This document shows, piece after piece, positions 18,069 to 27,268 of a stretch of 64,000 nt of DNA (within the stretch, counting starts at the first letter, position 1; the number at the start of each line of letters is the position of its first letter). A program made the translations under genes and the position numbers. Location: assembly GCF_003667345.1 (NCBI RefSeq), contig NZ_RCWF01000001.1:434001-498000 (forward strand), in the 5' to 3' direction. The notes beneath the pieces are model-generated. The model made no database searches and had not been told where the DNA came from. It worked only from the letters and a program-made list of their open reading frames with translations. The stretch comes from Poseidonibacter antarcticus. GTDB taxonomy: Bacteria; Campylobacterota; Campylobacteria; Campylobacterales; Arcobacteraceae.

Positions 18069-18815
18069 ATGGAAAGATTACTAGAATTAAGAAAAGACAA
18101 AGAAAATGCTTTGATTTTATTAAATGAATATACAAAACTCTCAAATATTGGTCAAAGTATGATTAATATGTCCCATCAATAGAAAGAACCAATTAATCAT
18201 ATATATTATGCAATGAATAATATATCTGCTGCAAAAGAGTTTAAAGACCCTAATTTATCACAAATAATTGATAATTCACTAGAACAAATAAAAACTACTA
18301 CTACTTATATGTCAAAGACAGGAGAAAAATTTCTTGATTTATATGCAGATAAAAAAGGTATAGAGAATATTGATTTAAGTAATTCCATATCATCTTCTAT
18401 AAAGATTTTTAAAAGTCAAATTGATTCATTAAATATAAAAATAATTACTGAAACAAAAAATAAATATACTTTATATTCAGATAAATATTTAATCTCCAAT
18501 ATATTTTTAATAATACTTGAAAATGCCATTAAAGTATTTAAAAGTAAAAATATAAAAAATCCATTTATAAAAATTGTAAGCACAAAAATAAACAAACAAA
18601 TAATCATAACTATTAGTGACAATGCAGGAGGAATAAAAACAACTCCAATAAACAGTATTTTTGAGAAAGATTTAACTAGTTTAAAATCTAGTGGACTAGG
18701 ACTATTCTTAGCAAAAAATATTCTAACTATGAAATTAGATGGTGAAATTTCTGTAGAAAATACTATAGATGGTGCTTGCTTTAAGATTATTTTTAATATT
18801 GGAAAAAATATTTAA
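18069..18815 (+). pseudogene. Histidine kinase interrupted by in-frame TAG
   Basis: The frame from ATG 18069 reads MERLLELRKDKENALILLNE and reaches a phosphoacceptor box MSHQ, then TAG at 18180-18182, then continues in the same frame KEPINHIYYAMNNIS. In Campylobacterota kinases this box reads SHQWRQPL, so the TAG replaces an expected TGG (Trp) by one base. The rest is intact: N-box LENAIKVF, G1 ISDNAGGIK and G2 SSGLGLFLAKN. No transmembrane or sensor domain is present, so it was a soluble kinase of about 248 residues. Re-initiation at ATG 18213 would give the ATP-binding part without the histidine. Read-through is possible but unsupported. It follows ubiB by 11 bp. Confidence 0.8.
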
Positions 18816-19585
18816 AATATAAATAATTTTTCTTGTCCAATACGATACAGTGAAAAATCATACTTAATAGGGTCATTTATATCAAAACTTTTTAATTTTT
18901 CTGTGATTAACAATGCAGATTTTAAATCATAGGTTTTTCGTGTTAAAAGTCCTAGCTTTCTTGATACATTAAAGGTGTGTGTATCCAAAGGCAGTATCAA
19001 ATCTTTTTTATCTATACCTTTCCATAATCCTAAATCAAGTTCATCATCTCTTACCATCCAACGTAAAAACATATTCCATCTTTTATATGGTGCATTTCCT
19101 ATTTCTTTTATTTGTCCATTTTTATCTCTTTTTAAAGGACTTGAAACTAAAAATGTAAAACCTTGGGATTTATGATTTGCTATTTCATGTATTTGTTTTA
19201 TTAGATAGTCTAAGCCTTCTAAAATAGAACTATTTTCTTTATATCCTTTTAGAAAAATCTCATTTAGACTACTTGTTTTTTTCATTTTTTTAAATGTTTT
19301 AAATATTATCTTTATATCTTCACTATTTTGAAATCTATAATAAAATGAGTCTAATTCTTTATCAATTTTTTCATCACTTGCATCTAAAAGTGAAAAATCT
19401 AAGCTATCTAGAAATTTTACAATCATACTGGCTTTTCCATAAGCAAATAAAGCACATAAAAGAATTATATATTCATCATCATATCTACTTGCTACCAAAA
19501 GTGGGTCTGGTTTGTCGTACGAGAGTTCATACTCTTTATTTCTTTGTTCAAATTCATTATCCAAAAGCTTTTTTATATTATTCAT
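18812..19585 (-). CDS. TIGR02757 (DUF2400) family protein
   Basis: A 257-residue protein with the family blocks YDKPDPLLVASRYDDEYIILLCALFAYGKA near the N-terminus and KRWNMFLRWMVRDDELDLGLWKGIDKKDLILPLDTHTFNVSRKLGLL in the second half (quoted separately as RWNMFLRWMVR and LPLDTHTFNVSR). The pattern recalls helix-hairpin-helix base-excision glycosylases, so a DNA repair role has been suggested; the function is not established. It is convergent with the broken kinase, overlapping its stop by 4 bp, and divergent from the SDR gene at 19644. Confidence 0.85.
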   Translation of the reverse strand: MNNIKKLLDNEFEQRNKEYELSYDKPDPLLVASRYDDEYIILLCALFAYGKASMIVKFLDSLDFSLLDASDEKIDKELDSFYYRFQNSEDIKIIFKTFKKMKKTSSLNEIFLKGYKENSSILEGLDYLIKQIHEIANHKSQGFTFLVSSPLKRDKNGQIKEIGNAPYKRWNMFLRWMVRDDELDLGLWKGIDKKDLILPLDTHTFNVSRKLGLLTRKTYDLKSALLITEKLKSFDINDPIKYDFSLYRIGQEKLFIF

Positions 19586-19643
19586 TATCTATCCATATTT
19601 TTGATTGGATATAATACCTTTAATTAAAGAAAAAGAGTGTTAA

Positions 19644-20465
19644 ATGAAAAACATATTAATAACAGGATGTTCAACAGGTATAGGTTTAGAAACTGCATTG
19701 GTTTTAAAACATAATGGTTTTAAAGTATATGCAAGTGCTAGAGAAGATAAAGATGTAATCAAGCTTAAAAACTTAGGCTTTAATGCATTTAAAATTGATG
19801 TAAGAAACAAAGAGCAAATAGCTTCTGCACTTAGTACAATTTTAGAAAATGATAAAAGATTAGATGCAGTATTTAACAATGCAGGATTTGGGCAACCAGG
19901 TGCAGTTGAAGATCTAAGTACTGAAGTTTTAAAAGAACAGTTTGAAACAAACATATTTGGATTACACGAAGTTACAATTCAAGTAATGAAAATATTTAGA
20001 AAACAAGGTTATGGAAAAATAATACAACATAGTTCTGTTTTAGGGATTATTTCTTTAAAATTTAGAGGTGCTTATAATGCAAGTAAATATGCAATAGAAG
20101 GATTAACAGACACTTTAAGACAAGAAGTAATAGGCTCAAATATCTCTGTAAGTGTTATTAATACAGGTCCTGTAACTTCAAGTTTTAGAGAAAATTCTTT
20201 GAAGAATTTTAATGCAAATATTGATATTGAAAATAGTTATTTTAGCAAGCTTTATAAAAAAGAGTTAAAAAAGAGATTAGAATCGACAAAAGACAATACA
20301 CCTTTCAATCTTCCAGCATCTTCTGTTGCAAATGTGGTATTTAAAATTATGAATACAAAAAAACCAAAACCTAGATATTATGTTACAAAAGCAACATATA
20401 TTCTAGGATTTTGTAAGAGAATTTTTTCAACTTCAATTATGGATAAAATATTAAATAAAATGTAA
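19644..20465 (+). CDS. Short-chain dehydrogenase/reductase
   Basis: A 273-residue classical SDR. Cofactor motif TGCSTGIG (about residues 7-14), NNAGFGQPG block, catalytic Ser in IIQHSSVLGI and YNASKYAIEG with the Tyr-x3-Lys pair. The C-terminal extension (VANVVFKIMNTKKPKPRYYVT) is typical of the retinol-dehydrogenase-like SDRs; the substrate is unknown. A TATAAT box at 19610-19615 lies close upstream and probably drives it. It stands alone, closed by a bidirectional hairpin shared with the convergent lipoprotein gene. Confidence 0.88.
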   Translation: MKNILITGCSTGIGLETALVLKHNGFKVYASAREDKDVIKLKNLGFNAFKIDVRNKEQIASALSTILENDKRLDAVFNNAGFGQPGAVEDLSTEVLKEQFETNIFGLHEVTIQVMKIFRKQGYGKIIQHSSVLGIISLKFRGAYNASKYAIEGLTDTLRQEVIGSNISVSVINTGPVTSSFRENSLKNFNANIDIENSYFSKLYKKELKKRLESTKDNTPFNLPASSVANVVFKIMNTKKPKPRYYVTKATYILGFCKRIFSTSIMDKILNKM

Positions 20466-20490
20466 GAAGATAAGCTTTTAGCTTTTCTTC
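20466..20490. terminator. Bidirectional hairpin between SDR and lipoprotein genes
   Basis: GAAGATAAGC pairs with GCTTTTCTTC around a short TTTTA loop with one mismatch. It lies between two convergent genes and includes the stop of the minus-strand gene. Confidence 0.6.
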
Positions 20491-21113
20491 ATATTTGAAA
20501 TCAATTCTTTAATAGATTTCTCAATTGAGTCTATTAATGCTTTTTCTAAAACCATTTTATTATTTAATAAACTATTTTCTTTATATGAAAAAGATTCATT
20601 TACTACACTATCTGAATATATAACATCACTATTTTTGTTTAATATTTCTAAATCAATATAAACTTTTAAGTTCGCATTAGAACTAAACATTGATTTATCA
20701 ATTAAAAACTTTGGAATAAATAAATGAACTGTATAATTAGCTCCAAATGGAACAAATTTGTTTTGATAGTACTCATCATTTTTCATTTGTTGAGAAAATT
20801 CATTTTTTATAATATTTGATAATGAAATATTATGTAATGCAATACTTCTTTCTAAATCCAAAGCTTCATCATTTGAAATTTCTGGACGGATTGTTGTGCC
20901 CATACTAACTCCGACATGCCTAGATATACTACTTCCAACACCTAATCCAATAGAAAAAGGACTTGGAACTGTTTGAGGTGTCGATAAAATTACAACATTT
21001 TTGTATAAAGAAAAAGAATTCATTTGCTCATTTATTTTAAGTTCATTTTTTGAAGAACATGCAGTGAAAACTAATAACGGTAATAAAAAAAGTATTTTAA
21101 AAAAGTAAGTCAT
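20478..21113 (-). CDS. Lipoprotein of unknown function
   Basis: A 211-residue predicted lipoprotein: signal sequence MTYFFKILFLLPLLVFTAC with lipobox FTAC (Cys19), then SSKNEL. The mature part has a glycine/serine-rich stretch PSPFSIGLGVGSSISRHVGVSMG, followed by mixed segments, a strand-like YTVHLFIPKF and a C-terminal helix. I do not recognise the family. It resembles in outline the small outer-membrane lipoproteins that have a variable Gly/Ser linker. It is the last gene of the fthC, rny, rsmD, permease operon, 19 bp after the permease. Confidence 0.7.
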   Translation of the reverse strand: MTYFFKILFLLPLLVFTACSSKNELKINEQMNSFSLYKNVVILSTPQTVPSPFSIGLGVGSSISRHVGVSMGTTIRPEISNDEALDLERSIALHNISLSNIIKNEFSQQMKNDEYYQNKFVPFGANYTVHLFIPKFLIDKSMFSSNANLKVYIDLEILNKNSDVIYSDSVVNESFSYKENSLLNNKMVLEKALIDSIEKSIKELISNMKKS

Positions 21114-21132
21114 GATAAATATCCTTATTATT

Positions 21133-21933
21133 TTAAGAGTTTTGAATTTCTTTTGTATTAAATTTACTTTGTAAAAAATCTGAAATCTGAATAAGCGAAA
21201 ATGTAATTAAAAATATCATTAAACCAGGGAAAAAACTAACCCACCAAGCTATATCAATTACACTTTTTCCATCACTTAATAATGAACCCCAAGACATTTG
21301 AGGTGGATTTATACCAAGTCCTAAAAAAGAAAGACCAGATTCAGCTAAAATCGAACCCCCTACTCCAAAAGTAAAAGATATAAGAAATATTGGAGCTAAT
21401 AAAGGTGAAAAATATTTAAATATGATTTTAAAAGTAGAAACATTTGATAGTTTTAATATTTTAATATAAGGTTTATTTCCTATTGCAAAACTTTCACTTC
21501 TTATAAGCCTAGCCATTCCCATCCATCCTGTAATTGAAATTACAATGATTAAAATAACAGATGAAGCTTGAATATATGAAACCAAAGCTAAAAGTAAAAA
21601 AAATGTAGGAAATGTTAAAAATAAATCTATTACTATAGTTATAGTTTTATCAATATTTCCTTTGAAATATCCTGCATTTATTCCAATAAACAAACCAACT
21701 AGCGAAGATATACTAGCTGCTAAAAAGCCAATTATAAGTGAAGTTTGTCCACCTTCAAGGATTCTAGCTAATACATCCCTACCTAATCTATCTGTTCCAA
21801 ATAGATGTTCTAAAGATGGACTAGTTAGAATTTTCAAGGGATTTAATTCATAAGGAGATACTGTATAAAAAAATGGCAATATAAAAACTAATCCAATTAA
21901 AGAAACTATTAAATATGTCGCAAATTTATACAT
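21133..21933 (-). CDS. ABC transporter permease, DppC/OppC type
   Basis: A 266-residue inner-membrane permease with about 6 predicted helices. An N-terminal block PFFYTVSPYELNPLKILTSPSLEHLFGTDRLGRDVLARIL contains the GTDxxGRDV hallmark of the dipeptide/nickel DppC family (shown here as GTDRLGRDVLARIL). The EAA-like loop ends GVGGSILAESGLSFLGLGINPPQMSWGSLL. Such permeases work with a DppB partner, two ATPases and a binding protein, none of which is in the window, so it is an orphan here. It lies 9 bp downstream of rsmD in the same operon. Confidence 0.88.
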   Translation of the reverse strand: MYKFATYLIVSLIGLVFILPFFYTVSPYELNPLKILTSPSLEHLFGTDRLGRDVLARILEGGQTSLIIGFLAASISSLVGLFIGINAGYFKGNIDKTITIVIDLFLTFPTFFLLLALVSYIQASSVILIIVISITGWMGMARLIRSESFAIGNKPYIKILKLSNVSTFKIIFKYFSPLLAPIFLISFTFGVGGSILAESGLSFLGLGINPPQMSWGSLLSDGKSVIDIAWWVSFFPGLMIFLITFSLIQISDFLQSKFNTKEIQNS

Positions 21934-21942
21934 TTTTTCTAC

Positions 21943-22533
21943 CTATGAATAAGTATAATATGAAAGTGTACTTTTACCAAACTTCTTAGTTTTACTTAAA
22001 GTAAATTTACCAAGTGTATTTGGAATTTCTAAAGTTGTAACATGCTCTATAATAATCATAAAAATATTTTCATTTTCTATTTCTTCAATCATTTTAAAAG
22101 ATTTTGCATAAATATCATCCATACCATCTCTAAAATCAAAAGGAGGATCTACATAAAGTATAATTTCATCATTTGAACTTTTCAAAGATTCTAAAATAGA
22201 AGGTGTTTGAACAAAAGTATCTCCAATAATTGTTTGACATTTATTCATATCAATTGCTTTACAATTTTTTACAAGAATATTATATGAACCTTTATCTAAT
22301 TCTACAAAATATGCTTTTTTAGCATCCCTTGAAACTGCTTCAAGACCAATAGATCCAGAACCTGCAAAAGCTTCTATGAATATTTTATCAATAATATCAA
22401 ACTGTAAAACATTAAATAAAGACTCTTTAAGTCTTGATTTAGACGATCTTGTAACATCTAATGAAGGTAAAGCTATTGTTTTACCTTTATATTTTCCTGC
22501 AATAATTTTTGTTGTTGGCGTATTTATTTTCAT
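21943..22533 (-). CDS. rsmD: 16S rRNA (guanine-966-N2)-methyltransferase
   Basis: RsmD methylates N2 of G966 in 16S rRNA in the assembled small-subunit head. The 196-residue protein begins IIAGKYKGKTIALPS, then the RSSKSRLKESLFNVL block, SAM motif FIEAFAGSGSIGLEAVSRDA and the catalytic DPPF motif in ILYVDPPFDF. The start ATG at 22533 is preceded by three copies of an 8-bp AAAGAGAA repeat that fill the gap after rny and carry the ribosome site. The operon order is fthC, rny, rsmD, permease, lipoprotein. Confidence 0.92.
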   Translation of the reverse strand: MKINTPTTKIIAGKYKGKTIALPSLDVTRSSKSRLKESLFNVLQFDIIDKIFIEAFAGSGSIGLEAVSRDAKKAYFVELDKGSYNILVKNCKAIDMNKCQTIIGDTFVQTPSILESLKSSNDEIILYVDPPFDFRDGMDDIYAKSFKMIEEIENENIFMIIIEHVTTLEIPNTLGKFTLSKTKKFGKSTLSYYTYS

Positions 22534-22534
22534 T

Positions 22535-22558
22535 TTCTCTTTTTCTCTTTTTCTCTTT
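22535..22558. repeat. Three tandem copies of an 8-bp repeat
   Basis: TTCTCTTT is repeated three times without a mismatch, so on the coding strand AAAGAGAA x3 fills the space between the rny stop and the rsmD ATG. Each unit has an AGAG element that can serve as a Shine-Dalgarno, so copy number could affect rsmD translation. Confidence 0.85.
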
Positions 22559-24108
22559 TATCTAGCGTAAGATTGAGCTCTTAATTCTCTAATTACATTT
22601 ACTTTTATTTCACCTGGATATTGAACTTTTTCTTCAATTTCTTTTGCTATTTCACTAGCTAAAATAACAGCTTCATCATCGTTTACTAATTGTGCTTTTA
22701 CAATAACTCGAACTTCACGTCCTGCATTAATTGCAAAGGCATTTAAAACTCCTGTTTTTGAAGTTGAAATATTTTCTACTTCTTCCACTCTTTTTAAGAA
22801 ACTTTCCAATACTTCTCTTCTTGCTCCTGGTCTTGCAGCACTTAAAGCATCCGCAGCACAAACAGCTGCACTTTCTACATTTATAGGTTCTTCATGACCG
22901 TGATGTGCATAAATAGCATTTATTACAGTATCAGGTTCATCATATCTTCTACAAATTTCAGCACCTAGGTCTACGTGAGAACCTGGCATTTCATGAGTTA
23001 AAGCTTTTCCAATATCATGTAATAATCCAGCACGTCTTGCTAAAATTGCATCTCCACCCATTTGAGCAGCTAATAATCCAGCTAAATGTGATACTTCTAA
23101 AGTATGAGCTAAGGCATTTTGTCCATAAGATGCTCTATATCTAAGTCTTCCAACTAATTTGATAAGTTCAGGATGCATTGTTTTAATACCAAGTTCTAGT
23201 ATTACATCTTCACCCTCTTTTAAAATATTAGCATCAAACTCTTTTTTCACTTTATTAAAAATCTCTTCAATTCTTGCTGGTTGAATTCTACCATCTTCTA
23301 ATAAATCTTTAATAGTTCGTGTAGCAATAGCCCGTCTATAAAGGTTAAATGAAGAAATAGTAATAGTATTTGGAGTATCATCAATAATAATATCTACACC
23401 TAATAACATTTCAAGAGCTTTAATATTTCGTCCCTCTTTACCAATAATCTTACCCTTTGTTTCATCATCTTTAATTGGTAAATTATTGATTAATCGCTCA
23501 GCTGCAAACTCTCCTGCATATCTTGTAACTGCATGAGATAGCATATTATTAATTTCATTTTTTGTATTTGCCTCTGCAATTTTATATTTTTTTCTAAAAA
23601 TTGAAGCTATTTGTGCTCTTGAATCTTCTTTAACTTTTTTAATCATTAATTCTTTAGCCTCATCAACTGTAAGACCACATGCATTTTCAAGAATTTTTAT
23701 CGCTTCCAAAGTTTTTACTTCATAAGTTTTTCTTTGTTTTTCTAAACCCTCTTTAATTGTTGTTATTTTCTTGTTTTTTTCAATAATCTCTTCTTTTTCA
23801 GATTTAATTATTCCTAGTTCTTTTTCAAGATGTTCGTTTAATTCTTTTTCTTTTCTCTCAATTTTTGCAAGCATAGATTCATAATCACGTCTTGCATTTC
23901 TAAACTCTTTATCACACTCAACTTTTGCTTTTAACTGCGAATCTTTTAAAGAAACTTCAGCCTCATGCTCAATCACTTTTGCTTTTGCTTTTGCTTGTTC
24001 AATAAACACTTGAAACTTAGCTCTATCAATTTTTCTAACAATTATTATGCTTGATACTGCACTAATAAATGCTATTACAATACATCCAATAATATATTCC
24101 ATATTCAA
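22558..24108 (-). CDS. rny: Ribonuclease Y
   Basis: RNase Y is a membrane-anchored endoribonuclease that starts mRNA decay. The 516-residue protein has an N-terminal transmembrane helix (about 5-24), a long coiled coil (about 30-190), a KH domain with GKIIGKEGRNIKALE, and an HD domain with LLHDIGKALTHE carrying the catalytic His-Asp. The KH and HD order and the length match the family. It follows fthC after 4 bp and precedes rsmD by 24 bp. Confidence 0.95.
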   Translation of the reverse strand: MNMEYIIGCIVIAFISAVSSIIIVRKIDRAKFQVFIEQAKAKAKVIEHEAEVSLKDSQLKAKVECDKEFRNARRDYESMLAKIERKEKELNEHLEKELGIIKSEKEEIIEKNKKITTIKEGLEKQRKTYEVKTLEAIKILENACGLTVDEAKELMIKKVKEDSRAQIASIFRKKYKIAEANTKNEINNMLSHAVTRYAGEFAAERLINNLPIKDDETKGKIIGKEGRNIKALEMLLGVDIIIDDTPNTITISSFNLYRRAIATRTIKDLLEDGRIQPARIEEIFNKVKKEFDANILKEGEDVILELGIKTMHPELIKLVGRLRYRASYGQNALAHTLEVSHLAGLLAAQMGGDAILARRAGLLHDIGKALTHEMPGSHVDLGAEICRRYDEPDTVINAIYAHHGHEEPINVESAAVCAADALSAARPGARREVLESFLKRVEEVENISTSKTGVLNAFAINAGREVRVIVKAQLVNDDEAVILASEIAKEIEEKVQYPGEIKVNVIRELRAQSYAR

Positions 24109-24112
24109 AACC

Positions 24113-24652
24113 TTAATTAGTTATTATATAATCTGCTTGAATATCGTAACTTTCAGATAAAATTTTGTCACTTTGACAAAGTATTAATTGTGTAAAAACT
24201 AGTGTTGGTTTATAAGATAATCTACCAAAAAATCTATCATACATTCCTTTTCCAAAGCCAATTCTCTTAGCAATAGCATCTACTCCCACAATAGGTACTA
24301 TGGCTAAATCAATTTGCGCTGCTTTAAAAAAAGAGTTATTCGTTTCTTCTATTCCAAATTTCTTTTTTTGTAGAGGTAATCTATATTTAACTATCTTAAA
24401 ACTATCACCTTCCATATAAGGAACATAAACATTTTTATTTTTTATTTTTCTTAATTTATTTATTAATGGTTTAACATCAACTTCTATACCTAAAGGTATA
24501 TATAATAAAATATTTTTTGCTTTGCTTCTATTTATAAAATTTTCTAATTTTTTAAGGACAATTTTGTCTTTATAATACTTTGAAGTTACACTTGTAAACT
24601 TTAATCTTTTTATACACGATTTTCTAAAATCACTTTTGTGATTTAATTCCAT
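24113..24652 (-). CDS. fthC: 5-formyltetrahydrofolate cyclo-ligase
   Basis: Converts 5-formyl-THF to 5,10-methenyl-THF with ATP in one-carbon metabolism. The 179-residue protein shows NILLYIPLGIEVDVKPLI, VPYMEGD, and the C-terminal IVPIVGVDAIAKRIGFGKGMYDRFF (here GFGKGMYDRFF), which holds the nucleotide- and folate-binding residues. Start and length are normal. It heads a five-gene minus-strand operon and diverges from the TlpA-like gene over a 60-bp gap. Confidence 0.9.
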   Translation of the reverse strand: MELNHKSDFRKSCIKRLKFTSVTSKYYKDKIVLKKLENFINRSKAKNILLYIPLGIEVDVKPLINKLRKIKNKNVYVPYMEGDSFKIVKYRLPLQKKKFGIEETNNSFFKAAQIDLAIVPIVGVDAIAKRIGFGKGMYDRFFGRLSYKPTLVFTQLILCQSDKILSESYDIQADYIITN

Positions 24653-24713
24653 TTTTAAGCCTCACTTAGGTAAAATTCCTACCCAACAAATAATTTTACC
24701 CAAAGGAATTAAA

Positions 24714-25274
24714 ATGCAGTTTAAAACATTAGCATCTTTATCAATTTTATCAATTTTATTTTTTACAGGATGTGATTCAAAAACAGATGGTGAACAATCA
24801 AATAAAACAGATACTAAAAAAGAAGTAACAGTAAAAAAAGACTTTGTATTAAAAACAACAGATAATTTAGATTTAAATGTAAAAATTCAAGGAGATAAAA
24901 TAATTTTCAAAGATTATCCTGAAAAAATTATATTATTAAACTTTTTTGCAACATGGTGTCCACCTTGTAAAGCAGAGATTCCTAATTTAGTTAATCTACA
25001 AAATAAATATGCAAATGATTTAAAAATAGTTTCAGTTTTATTAGAACAAGATAAATCAAATGAAATTATAAATGAATTTATAAATAAATATAAAATTAAT
25101 TATCAAGTGACAAATAGTGATGAGAATTTTGCATTATCAACAGGATTAGGAGAAATAAAATCAATTCCAACTATGATTTTAATTGATAAAGATTCAACAA
25201 TATTTCAAAAATATGTAGGAATTGTTCCTTCTGAAATGATGGAAATTGATATCAAAAAAATTCTTGAGAAATAA
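24714..25274 (+). CDS. TlpA-like thioredoxin-fold lipoprotein
   Basis: A 186-residue thiol:disulfide protein anchored by a lipobox (ILFFTGC, Cys20). After a polar lysine-rich linker the thioredoxin fold starts and carries the active site ATWCPPCKAEIP (Cys-Pro-Pro-Cys), with the cis-proline in SIPTMILID. TlpA/ResA proteins reduce cysteines in the periplasm, often for cytochrome c maturation, which fits a bacterium with c-type cytochromes such as TsdA here. It is followed after 9 bp by ftsY. Confidence 0.9.
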   Translation: MQFKTLASLSILSILFFTGCDSKTDGEQSNKTDTKKEVTVKKDFVLKTTDNLDLNVKIQGDKIIFKDYPEKIILLNFFATWCPPCKAEIPNLVNLQNKYANDLKIVSVLLEQDKSNEIINEFINKYKINYQVTNSDENFALSTGLGEIKSIPTMILIDKDSTIFQKYVGIVPSEMMEIDIKKILEK

Positions 25275-25283
25275 AGGTAAGTA

Positions 25284-26357
25284 ATGTTTAGTTTTTTTAA
25301 AAAGAAAAAGAAAGAAGAACCAAAAGAAGAACTTCCCAAAGAAGTTATAGAAGAAAAGATTGAAGAAAAAGTTCAAGAAATTGTAGAAGAAGTAAAAGAA
25401 CTTGAAAAAGAAGTGGTTGAAGAAGTAAAAGAAAAAATAATTGAACCTATTAAAGAAGAAATAAAAGAAGTAGAAGAGAAAAAAGGTTTCTTTTCAAGAG
25501 CTTTAGAAAAAACATTTTCAAGTATTAAAACAGTTATTCCAACAAAAAAAGAAAAAATTGATTTTGATGATATTGAAGAAATGCTAATTGAAGCAGATAT
25601 GGAATATGAAATTATTGAAAAAGCAATGGATGGATTACCTGCTGAAATTACAAGAAAACAGTTAAGACACAGACTTGTAATGCTTTTTGAACATGCACCT
25701 GATGTTGATTTAAGTAATTTACCAAAACCATTTGTAAGACTTATTATTGGAGTAAATGGAGCTGGTAAAACTACAACAATCGCTAAATTAGCCTATAAAG
25801 CTAAACAAGATGGGAAAAGTGTGATTTTAGGAGCTGGAGATACATTTAGAGCAGCTGCAATTGAACAACTTTCAACATGGGCCGATAGATTAGATGTTCC
25901 AATTATCAAAACAAAACAAGGTCATGACTCTTCAGCTGTAGCTTATGATACTATTTCATCAGCAATTGCAAAAGACATTGATAATGTAATTATTGATACA
26001 GCAGGACGATTACAAACACAAAAAAATCTTAATAATGAACTTATTAAAATTGTAAAAGTTTGTTCAAAAGCAAAAGAAAATGCTCCACATCAAAAACTAA
26101 TGATTTTAGATGGAACACAAGGAAATACAGCAATCGCACAAGCAAAAGCTTTTAATGAAATGGTTGGTATTGATGGAATTATTGTTACAAAACTTGATGG
26201 AACTGCAAAAGGTGGAGCATTATTTTCTATTTCAAATCAACTTGAACTTCCAATATTCTTTGTAGGAGTTGGTGAACAAAAAGAGGATTTAATCGAATTT
26301 AGTCCTGATGCATTTGTAGATTCACTATTAGATGAGATTTATACAGAAGAAAAATAG
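25284..26357 (+). CDS. ftsY: Signal recognition particle receptor FtsY
   Basis: FtsY receives SRP-ribosome complexes at the membrane for co-translational insertion. The 357-residue protein has an acidic/charged N-terminal region (about 8-65, rich in Glu-Lys-Val), an N domain, then the G domain with IGVNGAGKTTTIAKLA (P-loop), DTFRAAAIEQL, DTAGRLQ and TKLDGTAKGG. The charged N-terminal A-domain is short but typical for Campylobacterota. It is followed after 20 bp by the sensor gene. Confidence 0.95.
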   Translation: MFSFFKKKKKEEPKEELPKEVIEEKIEEKVQEIVEEVKELEKEVVEEVKEKIIEPIKEEIKEVEEKKGFFSRALEKTFSSIKTVIPTKKEKIDFDDIEEMLIEADMEYEIIEKAMDGLPAEITRKQLRHRLVMLFEHAPDVDLSNLPKPFVRLIIGVNGAGKTTTIAKLAYKAKQDGKSVILGAGDTFRAAAIEQLSTWADRLDVPIIKTKQGHDSSAVAYDTISSAIAKDIDNVIIDTAGRLQTQKNLNNELIKIVKVCSKAKENAPHQKLMILDGTQGNTAIAQAKAFNEMVGIDGIIVTKLDGTAKGGALFSISNQLELPIFFVGVGEQKEDLIEFSPDAFVDSLLDEIYTEEK

Positions 26358-26377
26358 TTAAAAAAAAGAGGTAAAGT

Positions 26378-27268
26378 TTGGGATTTTTAAACTCAAAAAC
26401 AAATAGATATTTATTTGCCATAATAGTAATTGCCTCTTTTACTATTTTTTTAGTTTTCTATTTCCTAAATAACTTAAACAATAGCAATAGACTTATAAAT
26501 AAATTAGAAAATGCCCTAACAACTACAAAAAATCTTTTTGAAGAACAAAAGAGATATGCTTTATCTTTATCTATTTTACTCTCTGAGGATAAAACAATTA
26601 TTGACAGTTTTATAAAAAAAGATAGAAAAAAAAGCTTTCAAATCGTTAATACGAAAATCAAGACCTTAAAACAATTACAAAATAGTACTCTTGAAATCCA
26701 AATACATAATAAAAATTTAACAACATATATTAGAAGTTGGGATATAAATACAAAGAACCTAAATTTAGCATCTTTTAGACAAGGTTTAATAAAAGTAGCA
26801 AAAGAGAAAAAACCTATTGTATCTATTGAATTAGGAGAGAGATTAAATATCAAAGCTATTTCTCCTATAATTGAAAACAATGAATATTTAGGTTCAGTTG
26901 AAGCTATTATAGATTTTGATTATTTATCACATGAACTTGCTAAAAAAGGTTATGAGCTATTTGTATTATTAGATAAAGAATACTTAAATATTGCAAGTGA
27001 ATTAAAAAATAAAAAAAGAATAAAAGACTATATTCTTATAAATAAAGCTAATATTCATCACTTAAATAATTTAGATTTAGATAATATTAAAGATTATGGA
27101 TATATTTCAAATGAAAATTACTCCTTTGCTTATTTCTCATATTATGGTTTAGATAATAAGCATTTAGGATATATTTTCACAGGAATTGATAATAATAAGC
27201 ATTTAGATATCAGTAATGATTATAAATATGAAACTATATATATCAACTCTAAGGTTAAAATTAAATGA
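26378..27268 (+). CDS. Membrane-anchored periplasmic sensor protein (Cache-like)
   Basis: A 296-residue protein with one N-terminal transmembrane helix (about 11-30) and a large extracytoplasmic domain. That domain has a long helix, then strand-rich parts with IRSWDINTKNLNLASFRQGL and GERLNIKAISPIIENNEYLGSVEAIIDFDYL, the pattern of a PDC/Cache ligand-binding domain (the SWD block is common in such sensors). No kinase, HAMP or chemotaxis domain follows. The start is a TTG with AGAGG six bases before it. It overlaps the response regulator gene by 4 bp, so it is probably the sensing subunit of the two-component system next to it. The ligand is unknown; thiosulfate or tetrathionate would fit tsdA downstream. 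Confidence 0.75.
   Translation: MGFLNSKTNRYLFAIIVIASFTIFLVFYFLNNLNNSNRLINKLENALTTTKNLFEEQKRYALSLSILLSEDKTIIDSFIKKDRKKSFQIVNTKIKTLKQLQNSTLEIQIHNKNLTTYIRSWDINTKNLNLASFRQGLIKVAKEKKPIVSIELGERLNIKAISPIIENNEYLGSVEAIIDFDYLSHELAKKGYELFVLLDKEYLNIASELKNKKRIKDYILINKANIHHLNNLDLDNIKDYGYISNENYSFAYFSYYGLDNKHLGYIFTGIDNNKHLDISNDYKYETIYINSKVKIK

Noticed and set aside
18180-18182. TAG in the kinase as pyrrolysine or read-through coding
   Set aside because: No supporting machinery is visible, and the position matches a conserved Trp (TGG), so a simple point mutation explains it.
25284-25500. Glu/Lys-rich start of FtsY as a separate low-complexity gene or repeat
   Set aside because: It is in frame with the FtsY G domain and is the usual acidic N-terminal part of the family.
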